Positions 1 through 8,055 of a DNA stretch of 64,000 bases are shown piece after piece. This stretch comes from Pseudocolwellia sp. AS88 (GTDB taxonomy: Bacteria; Pseudomonadota; Gammaproteobacteria; Enterobacterales; Alteromonadaceae). Position numbers and translations under genes: made by a program. The notes under the pieces were generated by a model that saw only the letters and a program-made list of their open reading frames with translations, did not search any database and was not told the DNA's origin. Numbering within the stretch: the stretch's first letter is position 1; every line of letters starts with the position of its first letter. Where the stretch lies: the NCBI RefSeq assembly GCF_030551755.1, contig NZ_JAUPEC010000016.1:1-64000 (forward strand). The letters are read 5' to 3'.

Positions 1-90
1 ATAAAGTTAAGTAAACGGTGATCTTCCTACAGAGGACTTTCACCTCATTAGTTCATGCCCATGCTGGGCGTACCAAGCCCATGAAGCTGA

Positions 91-175
91 TTCGCAACGC
101 CGTCACATTGGTTGCTAAGAACAAAGGCGCAACAAATTGTGCCAGCACTGCTCACGGCTTATGGGGGCGTTAAAT
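91..175. other. attC-like recombination site, upstream
   Basis: An imperfect palindrome. CAACGCC (95-101) pairs with GGCGTTA (166-172), and an inner hairpin GGCGCAA (126-132) pairs with TTGTGCC (137-143). The right end GTTAAAT (169-175) fits the GTTRRRY core of integron attC sites, and the GGGGGCGTTA ending resembles Vibrio-type repeats. The left core is imperfect: GCAAC instead of YYYAAC. A second small hairpin, GCCCA-TGC-TGGGC, lies at 57-69. Read as the cassette boundary just upstream of the lipoprotein gene. Similarity is by eye only. Confidence 0.42.
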
Positions 176-188
176 TTTCAGGGAGAGA

Positions 189-944
189 ATGGTGCAAAAA
201 TATCACGTTCGTATATTTGCGGTATTGCTTTTATTATCAGGCTGTGCAAGCACTGAGGGTAATGTAAATTATGGGTTAAATCATTATGATATGGGGTTAT
301 ATAACCATGCAATCCCACCGTTATTAAAAAGCGTTCCAGAACTAGAGAAATCTGCTCCAATTGACCAAAGAGTGACTAGAGGATACCTGGCGCTCGGTAT
401 AATGGCAGAAAACGACAAACGCTATGAAAAAGCTGAGATCTTCTTAAAAAAAGCGTTAGAAACTTCTCAAATAGTCACACTGAATAGAAGCACCCATATT
501 CGTAACGCACATAATACGCTGGGAAACTTTTATTTAAAGCGAGAACAATATGACACTGCTTTAATTCATCTAAATCAAGCTCTCGACATAAGCAAAGAAG
601 AAAATTTAGAGCCGACACTAATTGCAATTGATCTTGATAACATTGCATTAGTGCACTCTGAGTTAGGTGAACACAAAAAGTCACTAGAGTTGTCTAAGCA
701 AGCACTATTGTTAAATGAAAAATCACCTAGCCACAAATACTACCTTCGAACTAAAGGTATAGTCTATTTCAATCAAGCTAAAAGGTATGAGCTTATAAAT
801 GAAAATAAGTTAGCTGAAAAGAATTATGACTTATCAATAGAGGCGTTCGCTATACTAATCCAAACTGAGCCATACGAGCAGTGGAGATTGGATTTGGTAA
901 AAAAAGAAAAAGCAAAGTTTTCGACTAGCATAAAGAAAATCTAA
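189..944 (+). CDS. TPR-repeat lipoprotein, possible integron cassette gene
   Basis: A 251-residue predicted lipoprotein. A short signal peptide ends in the lipobox LLSGC (Cys19), followed by helical tetratricopeptide-type repeats over roughly residues 30-225 (for example the NTLGNFYLKREQYDTAL and NIALVHSELGEHKKSLEL units). The ATG at 189 follows a good ribosome site (AGGGAGAG). Such proteins usually scaffold other proteins at the inner face of the outer membrane or in the periplasm; the partner is unknown. The gene is alone and sits tightly between two attC-like sites, with its stop codon inside the downstream one. That is the packing of an integron cassette. No integrase is in view, so the array would lie to the left. 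Confidence 0.75.
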   Translation: MVQKYHVRIFAVLLLLSGCASTEGNVNYGLNHYDMGLYNHAIPPLLKSVPELEKSAPIDQRVTRGYLALGIMAENDKRYEKAEIFLKKALETSQIVTLNRSTHIRNAHNTLGNFYLKREQYDTALIHLNQALDISKEENLEPTLIAIDLDNIALVHSELGEHKKSLELSKQALLLNEKSPSHKYYLRTKGIVYFNQAKRYELINENKLAEKNYDLSIEAFAILIQTEPYEQWRLDLVKKEKAKFSTSIKKI

Positions 945-993
945 CAAATAAGAATAGGTGTCGCGCAGCCGACACCTTATTCGGGTGTTGGAC
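939..993. other. attC-like recombination site, downstream
   Basis: ATCTAAC (939-945, fits RYYYAAC) and GTTGGAC (987-993, fits GTTRRRY) bracket a stem in which GGTGTCG pairs with CGACACC and AATAA with TTATT, with extra unpaired bases on the left arm. The total of 55 bp is normal for short attC sites. The lipoprotein stop codon TAA (942-944) lies inside the first core, as is common for cassettes. The alternative is a plain transcription terminator, but there is no clean T-tract after the stem. Confidence 0.45.
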
Positions 994-1049
994 AAGCCCG
1001 AAGTCTGCTTTATATAGTAAATAGCGTGATTAATTTTTAAGGTGGGTTA

Positions 1050-1071
1050 GCCTTGGCTGTAAAGCCAAGGC
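1050..1071. other. Perfect 9-bp hairpin downstream of the IS91 transposase
   Basis: GCCTTGGCT, loop GTAA, AGCCAAGGC. It lies about 130 bp beyond the transposase stop on the side where IS91-family elements carry their replication origin end (oriIS). It may be part of that end or a terminator. The 945-1200 stretch holds no other gene. Confidence 0.35.
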
Positions 1072-1200
1072 GCACTGAGCCAAAGAGCAAAATAGGTGTG
1101 TTTTGCCTCTGTTCATTCAATTTAGCGTTTAATTCATAGGTTTTTTATTTCCTCATCGTCTTTGGTTTATACCATTATCCTTATATTATTCGCCTTTCGG

Positions 1201-2261
1201 CTAAGGCATTCGAGCAATGCCAATACAATGCATTTCATGTTGGCAACACGGGCATATTCGTGTCGCTTTTACCTGAGTAATTTCTTCTTTGTTGTTTTTT
1301 AGCCAATCATGTACCGGTAATAAAAGCAGCTGAATGATTAAGCGCAGTTTTTTAGCCCCTGAAGATAACAGCCCATAATCACGTACTCGCTGTAAACCTT
1401 TAGGCAAAACATGTTGCAATATCAGCATTAAGAACTTGAGTGTGGGTAAGGTACGAGTGGCTGTTTTTTTGTTGTACTGTCTTTATAGCGAAAGGTGACG
1501 TTGTGTTGGTCATAATGAATGATATCTTTATCAGGCAATACCCCACGATATAAATACCGAGACAGATACTTTAACGCCGGTAAACCGTGTCCAATTTTCT
1601 TGCAATCGACCACCCATTTATCTGGTATTTTATGGATGTTGTCTAATGATAAATCAGGCTGTTTGTTAATAGCATCAAGGAGTCGTGCTCGCCACACCTT
1701 AGCCAAAGAAAACCCATTAAACAAATACGCTTTTTTTCCTTTCTTCCATTGTTTACGTTGTGCATCATAACCGCCATTGGCCACCATAATATGTAAATGG
1801 GGATGTAGGTCACGTTTTCGGCTGTGCGTGTGCAATACCGAGGTAAAGCCTATATCACCTAAGCCTTGACGCGTTGCAAAGTCTTTTAAGATTGATGATG
1901 TGACTGAGAACATCAGTTGATAAATCTCTTTAGGTCGTCTCATTGCTAAGGCGCGCAGTTCAAAAGGTAGCGTAAAGGTCACCATATAATATTCAACAGG
2001 TAAGCGTTTTGCTTTTTGTCTTTCAAGCCATTGCGATGTGGTGCTTTGTTGGCATTGTGGGCAATGACGATGCCCACAAGAAAGTGGTGTACGGTCATGA
2101 TGTTCGCACGTGTTACACACCCAAAGCGACTGTCGTTGTTGTGGTGTTTTACACATCAGCATGGCATAAATGGCTTTGCGCATATCAGAAGTCAATTGAT
2201 GGTTATACTGAGTGTCAAGGGCTTGATGATGTTGACGTAGTAAATCGATAAAGGTACTCAT
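1201..2261 (-). pseudogene. IS91-family transposase, frame broken at a 7-A run
   Basis: The first frame (2261 down to about 1430) has the N-terminal zinc region of IS91 transposases (CNTC, then CGHRHCPQC) and the HUH-type part, including HPHLHIM and LKYLSRYLYRG. It then stops early. The rest of the protein (LQHVLPKGLQRVRDYG, then CPCCQHEMHC) continues in the -1 frame down to 1201. The two frames meet at seven A residues (plus-strand T-run about 1464-1470). Slipping back one base there restores the expected TATRTLPTLKFLML linker. The start ATG overlaps the recombinase stop (ATGA). The break may be a one-base deletion, or programmed -1 slippage, since A-AAA-AAC is a known slippery string. Confidence 0.85.
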
Positions 2262-3079
2262 GTGACAGACCATGTGATGTTGAGTTTATCGGTTAATTGA
2301 TTGACCGCACGTGACATATCATGTTGTTTCACTTTGGTGAGCTGCGTGTAGCGAGCAGTGGTGTTGAGACTGGCGTGTCCTAATAATTGCTGTAAAGAAC
2401 GCAAATCAAGCCCTTGTTCAAGTAAATGTGTTGCATAACAATGACGAAGGGAATGTGGGCTGATATTTTTTTTAATCTTAACGTCTACCAGCACACGCTT
2501 TAAGGCTTTTTGTACACTGCCTTTATCCATCGGGGTAGCTGTTTTTGTATGGGTTCCCGGAAAGAGTAGGCGCGCATGACGATGGGTTTTCCAATAACAC
2601 CTCAAGGCTAACAATGTAAGCTCAGGCAAAGGCACCATGCGGTCTTTTCCTCCTTTACCATCGCGTACATGGACTAACATAGTCGATTTATCAATATCGT
2701 GAATGGTTAAATTGAGAGCCTCACTCAAGCGTAACCCCGTCGAGTAAAGCGTCATAAAAAACACTTGATACCGTAACTGCTTGGTTTGATTTATCACCTG
2801 AGAGACTTGAGCGGGTGTTAACATATCGGGTATGCGTTTAACTTGTGGAGGTTTGACAATACTGAGCCATTCCCATTGCTTATCAAGGGTATAACGGTAA
2901 AAGAATTGCAAGCCGTTACGGTCAAGTTTGATGGTACTCCAAGAATGCGTTTTGATGAGGCTATTAAAATACTGTTTTAAGTGAGCGGTGGTTAAGGTGT
3001 CAGGTACTTGGTCAAAATAGTGAGTAATACGGCGTACGGCTCGAGCATAAGCATGATCCTCCCCCGTTTTAGTGGACAC
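2258..3079 (-). CDS. IS91-associated tyrosine recombinase, 5'-truncated
   Basis: A phage-integrase-type recombinase with a SAM-like N-terminal domain (residues ~10-80) and a catalytic domain with the conserved residues in order: Arg in TGLRLSEAL, Lys in DGKGGKDR, His/Arg in HSLRHCYATHL, His in LGHASLNTT and the nucleophile Tyr in ARYTQL. In IS91 elements this gene precedes the transposase. The first residues (VSTKTGE) read out of the IS3-type terminal repeat TTTAGTGGACACCTCC (3068-3083), so the native N-terminus of about 20-30 residues is lost and the GTG start is borrowed. The catalytic half is intact, but function is doubtful. Confidence 0.85.
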   Translation of the reverse strand: MSTKTGEDHAYARAVRRITHYFDQVPDTLTTAHLKQYFNSLIKTHSWSTIKLDRNGLQFFYRYTLDKQWEWLSIVKPPQVKRIPDMLTPAQVSQVINQTKQLRYQVFFMTLYSTGLRLSEALNLTIHDIDKSTMLVHVRDGKGGKDRMVPLPELTLLALRCYWKTHRHARLLFPGTHTKTATPMDKGSVQKALKRVLVDVKIKKNISPHSLRHCYATHLLEQGLDLRSLQQLLGHASLNTTARYTQLTKVKQHDMSRAVNQLTDKLNITWSVT

Positions 3080-3432
3080 CTCCTCATCACATTGAGGAGG
3101 CTAAAATGCCCAAATATACCCAACCTAAAAAGACATGGTTTTATCCAATAGATTTCAAAATTAAAGCCGTCGAGTTAAGCTTAAGAGACGATGTCTTATC
3201 AAAGGATATAGCTCAGGCGCTCGATATACATCAGTTAATGCTATCGCGTTAGCGTAAAGAATACCGATAAGGTAAGTTTTCAATCAAACTGCGCTGTAAC
3301 AGCAATAGTGAACTTATGGCTAAAATTCCTAATACAAAAGAACTCAATAAAATCAAAAAGCTGGAAAAAGAAAATGAACGTTTGAAGCTGTAGAATGATT
3401 TACTAAAAAAGTGACAACGGTATATAGCGTAA
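3068..3432 (+). mobile_element. IS3-family element, left-end remnant
   Basis: It begins with the terminal repeat TTTAGTGGACACCTCC at 3068-3083, then a ribosome site (GAGGAGG) and the decayed orfA gene. No orfB was recognised after 3432. The same repeat occurs inverted at 45738-45753 together with an orfB-like tail. Confidence 0.8.
3106..3432 (+). pseudogene. IS3-family transposase OrfA, decayed by nonsense changes
   Basis: The reading frame starts MPKYTQPKKTWFYP and matches IS3-type OrfA: a helix-turn-helix part (FKIKAVELSLRDD, IAQALDIHQLMLSR) and a leucine-zipper end (IKKLEKENERLKL, NDLLKK). Five stop codons interrupt one continuous frame. Four fall where the family has Trp or Glu (SR*RKEYR*GK, LKL*NDLLKK*QRY), so each is one base from the expected codon. 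No frameshift is needed. The gene is dead but recent enough to align over its length. Confidence 0.85.
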
Positions 3433-3585
3433 GTATCCTTTTTTGAGTACATTCAGATATAATTAGATCTACAGGTATTCTAAATACCTTAAAACAGCTA
3501 AAATTTATTCCTGTTTTCTATTCAATCACTAATATTTCTCTCTTGGAGGAGTGTTATTTATGTCATTTTATTAAGTGTATAAATT

Positions 3586-3768
3586 ATGAACTTTACTAAT
3601 CTTGAATTGTTTTTGCTGGTTAACCTAATTCTATTTGTCGCTTTAATTCTTCAAGGATATAAGCGCAGAGACATCAAATGCTCGAATTGTGGTGATGCTA
3701 TGAAATTTAAAAAAGGTTCAAATAATTGGGTTTGTATAAGTTGCAAAGCTGAAGTATCTAAAAGGTAG
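3586..3768 (+). CDS. Small membrane protein with a zinc-ribbon tail
   Basis: Sixty residues: one N-terminal transmembrane helix (about residues 7-24) followed by a cytoplasm-like basic stretch (YKRRD) and a compact zinc-ribbon (CSNCG ... WVCISC, two CxxC pairs 17 residues apart). I do not recognise a named family. The two clean features make a real gene likely, though the ribosome site is weak. It sits alone between the IS remnant and a lipoprotein gene. A nucleic-acid or protein tether at the membrane is only a guess. Confidence 0.55.
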   Translation: MNFTNLELFLLVNLILFVALILQGYKRRDIKCSNCGDAMKFKKGSNNWVCISCKAEVSKR

Positions 3769-3947
3769 ATATAAAAGTATTTAGCAAATGTTTTGAGTCT
3801 TATCTGCTTACAAATATTCTAACCTAGTTTTTCTATATGGCGCTATAAACCCTTGCAATTTAATACTATTTTTACTAAGTTAATTAATGAAGAAGGTGAG
3901 GGACTACGTATTACCTTGCAAAATTTTAATTATTGAAAGGAATGAAT

Positions 3948-4424
3948 ATGAAAAATTTAAATTTGGTATTAGTTTCAGCTTTGAGTATGGTCGCGCTGGG
4001 GTGTAGTGTTTTACCAATTAAAGCTCAAGTAGAAGAAAATCATTTTAGATTTGAGAATTTTAAAAGAGATAAGGGTTTAGATTTAGAATATGTACATCTT
4101 ATGTGCTATCACAAAAGACCCGTATCCTGGACTGAGCCTAAACAATATGAAGCTGGTGAACATAATTTATGGGTTAGAGCTGATGTATCAAATCGTAGTT
4201 TTGATGATAGTACCAAGGAAGCTATTGTAAACTTTAAAGTGAATCTAGAATCTGATAAAAGTTATATGTTAAACAGAAAGATTACAGATGACAAAATAGC
4301 TATTTGGATACAAGAAGTTGATACTGGCTTGGTTGTTTCTGAAATTTTAACACCCGAGTTAAAAAAGCCTCTTCTAGTAGATTACTCTTTACGAAGAGAA
4401 CAGTGTGAATCAGGCACCGTTTAA
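3948..4424 (+). CDS. Hypothetical lipoprotein
   Basis: About 158 residues. A signal peptide (MKNLNLVLVSALSMVALGC) ends in a clear lipobox LGC, so the mature protein is lipid-anchored. The remaining 140 residues look like a small beta-rich domain with two Cys (CYHKRP, REQCES) that could form a disulfide. No family recognised. The ATG at 3948 is preferred to ATG 3942 or TTG 3933 because it has the best spaced ribosome site (AAAGG at 3936-3940) and directly precedes the signal peptide. Followed by a terminator-like hairpin at 4453-4486. Confidence 0.7.
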   Translation: MKNLNLVLVSALSMVALGCSVLPIKAQVEENHFRFENFKRDKGLDLEYVHLMCYHKRPVSWTEPKQYEAGEHNLWVRADVSNRSFDDSTKEAIVNFKVNLESDKSYMLNRKITDDKIAIWIQEVDTGLVVSEILTPELKKPLLVDYSLRREQCESGTV

Positions 4425-4452
4425 TAAGTAAAATCTAGTTATTTACTCAATA

Positions 4453-4486
4453 AAAATGAGGCGATTTTTTTGTATCGCTTCATTTT
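4453..4486 (+). terminator. Terminator-like hairpin after the lipoprotein gene
   Basis: AAAATGAGGCGAT (4453-4465) pairs with ATCGCTTCATTTT (4474-4486) with one G-T pair, followed by a T-rich stretch. It is about 30 bp past the lipoprotein stop. Confidence 0.65.
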
Positions 4487-4659
4487 ATTTAATCTTTTTT
4501 ACCTTTAGTATTTCACTTTTCAATATTTACTGTATATTCACCTGCTTTGTTTCAGATAGTGGTCTGTAGCAAGTGTTGAAGTGGTGAAATTTAATGCTTT
4601 TATTTACTTCTTTTTATAATGTGCCAATGAAATTGGCTTTTGATGATTTGGAGTAATAC

Positions 4660-4935
4660 TTGAGTTTTATTGAAGTTTTTGGCTATATACCTGCGATTGT
4701 TTTTCCTACTGCTACTATTATTCAGCTTATCCATTTAATTAAGTCTAAAACCTCAGAAGGTGTTTCGCCATTTACCTGGGGGGCTTTTGCTATAGGTAAT
4801 GTCTCTTTATACATTTACACTGAAAAATATTCGCAATTGCAATCAATTATAGGTTTGTTGCTAACGTCAATATTGCAGATTATTATTATTGTTTTGGTGT
4901 TTAAATATAGAGCAAATCATAATAAGTCAGTATAG
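4660..4935 (+). CDS. SemiSWEET/PQ-loop family small transporter-like protein
   Basis: Ninety-one residues with three predicted transmembrane helices, the size of SemiSWEET sugar transporters, which work as dimers. The first helix carries IPAIVFPTATIIQLIHLIKSKTSEGVS, where a Pro in the helix and the KSKTSEGVSPFTW turn match the PQ-loop pattern (helix 1, then a polar turn before helix 2); given here by parts, the key residues are Pro in FPTAT and the SEGVS turn. Starts with TTG after GGAG. Substrate unknown. It stands alone between a lipoprotein and a convergent GGDEF gene. Confidence 0.65.
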   Translation: MSFIEVFGYIPAIVFPTATIIQLIHLIKSKTSEGVSPFTWGAFAIGNVSLYIYTEKYSQLQSIIGLLLTSILQIIIIVLVFKYRANHNKSV

Positions 4936-4997
4936 AGTTTTTATGTATTTGCGTGAGATTATGTTTAGTCTCAAAATATTAATGAATTTTGTTTGTT

Positions 4998-6923
4998 TTA
5001 CTCAATAATTAGCTGGTTTCGGCCATTATTTTTAGCACGATAAAGTAAGTCATCTGCTTGTTTGATTAAGTTATCTAAATCGTTACTGCCTGAATGACTT
5101 ATTGCTGCTCCCATGCTGAAGGTGACTGACCATTCAACTTGTGGGTTTTCTGCTCTTACATCTATGCAGTAATTTAAGAAGCACTCAGCTAAGCGTTTAT
5201 AAATGTCTTTTATGGTTGATTTACTTGTTGTATTTAAAATAAATAACCATTCTTCTCCGCCATATCGACCAAATTTATCATCTTCTCTTAGTATCTTCTT
5301 GGCTGCTTTTGCGAACGCAATTAAAAATAGGTCTCCAATATCATGACCATATGTGTCGTTTATCTTTTTAAAATGATCTAAATCTACAATGGCGATAGTA
5401 ACATCTTGCTCATTGAGTCGTGTTTGAGCCATTAACATAATCCCACGTCTATTTGGAGAATGGGTTAGGTAATCTGTTGAGGCCATAACATGATATTTTT
5501 TTCGCTGCTGTAATTGTCTATAGCATAAAAATAAAGACAGAATAACAAGTATAAGAGCAAGAGCAGTGGTTAAACGCCAAATTATTTTTTGCTGATGTTC
5601 TTCTTTGGTTTTTAATTCACTAATTTTATTTTCGTGGGCTAGCTTTATTATTTCATCTTCTTTTTCTTTTACTTCAAATTTTACTTGTAACGTTTTTATG
5701 TTGTTGGCGCTGGTTGCTTCAAAGTGCTTTTTATAATGAAATAATTCTTGTTCTATAGCATCAAACGCTTCGTCGGTATAACCAAGGCGTTTTTTTAGTT
5801 GGTAATGTTTGGTAAGGAATTCGGCTTTATAAAGGCTACGGCTAAATTTGTCTAAAATTGCAAATACTTCATCACTCATATTATTCGCTTGTTGCAGTTG
5901 ATTTTTCTCTACAAATATATCACTTACGAGGATCATAGAAGCCAGTTGCATATCAAACACTCCAGCAGATTTAGCCAGTGAAATATTATTTTTTGCGCTT
6001 ATAATTGCTTCGTCGTATTTTTTTTGTGAAAAAAGAATAGTGGCTATCGAATATTGAGCATAGGCCATACCTGCATGCATGTTAACCGAGGTAAAGTATG
6101 CTAATGCTTTGGTTATATATTCAAGAGCTTCTTGATCTTTATCACGCCCTAGTAATGCATTACCTAAGCTCCAATAAGCTTTAGAAGTAAAGTGCCCATC
6201 TTGAGTTTTTTCAGAAGCTGAAACGGCTTTATAAGCAAACTCTAATCCTTTATCTATATCTCCTGATACCGAATAAGCATCGCCAATTTTTCTATAAAAA
6301 AAACCTTGTGAAGAGAAGTCATTCCCTTTGATTGCGAGATCAAGCCCGATATGTGAAACATTAAGTGTTCTTTTTAACGCGTCAATAGATGTGTAATAGT
6401 AGGCAAGGGCGCGAAGAATAATAATCTTCTCGTTATTCGTACTATTAGAAAGACGTTCTTCTAGTTGCTTTGATAAGTTTTGTGCGGGTATACCATCTTC
6501 TTGTCTCGACAAATATTTTAATTTAGCTTCTAGTAATGACAAGTACACATCGGTTTGTTGTTTTAATATTTCTATTTCTAGGTAGTTATTGAGGTGTGTG
6601 TGAAGTTCATCGTACTTTTCTTCTCTAAATAATAATTCTGCATACAAAGCGGCTGCTTGATAATGTAATGTGTTCCAATTTTGAATTTTACTGGTTTCGA
6701 AAGCTAATTTGAGTTGCGTGGCATTTTTTAAATAGTCTAATTTGTTCGCTCGAATATCACTAATGAGAGATTGAGTCGTTTTATAATCCATCGCATTAAG
6801 AGTTAAATCGGGTGTAAAAGGATCAGCATTTGATAGTGTATTAAATAATAAAAAAGATAGGAGAATAGAATACTTAACGTATTGGAAGAGGGTTACAAAT
6901 CCATGTTTACTTCTGTTTATCAT
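4998..6923 (-). CDS. Periplasmic-TPR sensor diguanylate cyclase (GGDEF)
   Basis: 641 residues. Signal peptide or first helix (to ~33), a long tetratricopeptide-repeat sensor region (~60-400, for example FYRKIGDAYSVSGDIDKGLEF and KAYWSLGNALLGRDKDQEAL, given in part), a coiled-coil stretch, a transmembrane helix (~445-465) and a C-terminal GGDEF domain. The active-site motif is GGEEW (555-559) and an inhibitory-site RxxD (REDD, 546-549) precedes it at the usual distance, so c-di-GMP synthesis with product inhibition is expected. The repeats face the periplasm and probably bind a protein or peptide ligand. Stands alone and is divergent from the DUF1275 gene. Confidence 0.9.
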   Translation of the reverse strand: MINRSKHGFVTLFQYVKYSILLSFLLFNTLSNADPFTPDLTLNAMDYKTTQSLISDIRANKLDYLKNATQLKLAFETSKIQNWNTLHYQAAALYAELLFREEKYDELHTHLNNYLEIEILKQQTDVYLSLLEAKLKYLSRQEDGIPAQNLSKQLEERLSNSTNNEKIIILRALAYYYTSIDALKRTLNVSHIGLDLAIKGNDFSSQGFFYRKIGDAYSVSGDIDKGLEFAYKAVSASEKTQDGHFTSKAYWSLGNALLGRDKDQEALEYITKALAYFTSVNMHAGMAYAQYSIATILFSQKKYDEAIISAKNNISLAKSAGVFDMQLASMILVSDIFVEKNQLQQANNMSDEVFAILDKFSRSLYKAEFLTKHYQLKKRLGYTDEAFDAIEQELFHYKKHFEATSANNIKTLQVKFEVKEKEDEIIKLAHENKISELKTKEEHQQKIIWRLTTALALILVILSLFLCYRQLQQRKKYHVMASTDYLTHSPNRRGIMLMAQTRLNEQDVTIAIVDLDHFKKINDTYGHDIGDLFLIAFAKAAKKILREDDKFGRYGGEEWLFILNTTSKSTIKDIYKRLAECFLNYCIDVRAENPQVEWSVTFSMGAAISHSGSNDLDNLIKQADDLLYRAKNNGRNQLIIE

Positions 6924-7267
6924 TTGAGTCCTTTATGCAATTATTTAATGCTGAAAGGTAAAGAAATCAGCAAATACTTTAAACAATCTTCAGACATTAA
7001 TAATGGCACTCATTTATTATAATAGCAAAATGACAACACATTTATTTAAAGATTAAAGCCTTATATAATATAAATTTTACGTTGGTTTTTTGCTTAATGT
7101 CTCAGGCGTGCTCATTAATGTTTGTGTAAAAATGCCTCTTTATATTATTCGTCATTTCTAATTTTAAGGGTTTAAAAATATTCAGTATTCATAATAATGT
7201 TTTTATTGTTTAATTATTTACAGTTAACGTTATAGTAATTGCTTGAATAAATACTTTAAGGATTATC
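6924..7267. other. Divergent intergenic region, no gene seen
   Basis: 344 very AT-rich bases between the divergent GGDEF and DUF1275 genes. It should hold both promoters, but no sharp operator, repeat or RNA structure stood out. Confidence 0.5.
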
Positions 7268-7939
7268 GTGATAACTAAATTGCCTAGATGGGTAGAATAT
7301 GGCTCTTTCATTCTTGCACTTATCGCTGGGCTTGTTAATTCTATTGGTTTGTTAGGTTTCAAACATCAATCTATATCTCATCTTTCCGGCATAGCCACAC
7401 TAGTTGGCACTGGTATTATTAATTCTGAACTTGGTGATGTTTTTCACTTAGTGGTTATTCTTCTTAGTTTCTTATTAGGAGCAGCTATATCAGGGTTTTA
7501 TATACGTGGCGGAGCTTTAAAACTTGGAAGGAATTATTCTAGCTTACTTTCATTAGAAGCTTTTTTCTTACTTGGCTCTCTTTATTTTTTAACAAAAGAT
7601 TTTATCTATGGTCATTATTTAGCTTCTATGGCTTGTGGGTTACAAAATGCTTTAGTAACAACTTTTAGTGGTGCCGTTGTAAGAACAACACATGTAACAG
7701 GTATATTTACCGATTTAGGAATAATGATAGGAGCTAAGTTACGCGGAGAAACTTTTGATAAACGCAAGGGGTTGTTATTTGTATTAATTATTAGTGGTTT
7801 TATTTTAGGCGCTACTTTGGGGGCATATTTTTTTATTCACCTTAAATTTAATGCTTTATATATACCTGCAGGTGCTTGTTTACTGCTGGCTTTAACTTAT
7901 TCTGTTTATAATGCAAAATTTAAGAATAACAAGCATTAA
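7268..7939 (+). CDS. YoaK/DUF1275 family membrane protein
   Basis: 223 residues with six or so predicted transmembrane helices. The family pattern is clear: GLVNSIGLLGF near the start, SHLSGIATLVG, and the conserved GLQNALVTTFSGAVVRTTH followed by VTGIFTDLG (given as two parts). These proteins are inner-membrane and of uncertain transport role; family members are called YoaK or UPF0700. GTG start after AAGGATTATC. No operon partner. Confidence 0.85.
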   Translation: MITKLPRWVEYGSFILALIAGLVNSIGLLGFKHQSISHLSGIATLVGTGIINSELGDVFHLVVILLSFLLGAAISGFYIRGGALKLGRNYSSLLSLEAFFLLGSLYFLTKDFIYGHYLASMACGLQNALVTTFSGAVVRTTHVTGIFTDLGIMIGAKLRGETFDKRKGLLFVLIISGFILGATLGAYFFIHLKFNALYIPAGACLLLALTYSVYNAKFKNNKH

Positions 7940-8055
7940 ACAGTTTATCTCAATAGGTAACTAGTAGTAATATCTGATTAAAATAGATAGTTATTAACTC
8001 TTAACGCTATAAAAGCATTTTATTTTCACCATCCTTATACAACGGAATTTTCATT

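Larger units (their letters stand above)
1201..3079 (-). mobile_element. IS91-family element, damaged
   Basis: Two overlapping minus-strand genes, a tyrosine recombinase and a Y1/HUH-type transposase, form the usual two-gene layout of this IS91 subgroup. The element is damaged twice. The transposase frame is broken near 1472, and the recombinase is cut at its 5' end by the terminus of an IS3-type element at about 3068-3083. The outer ends were not resolved. The hairpin at 1050-1071 may belong to the oriIS side. Confidence 0.85.

Noticed and set aside
1519-2251. Plus-strand open frames inside the IS91 element
   Set aside because: They lie opposite the transposase gene; no ribosome site and no family resemblance.
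3249-3452. Minus-strand open frame of 67 residues
   Set aside because: It is the opposite-strand shadow of the decayed IS3 orfA, with a low-complexity Ser/Phe/Leu product.
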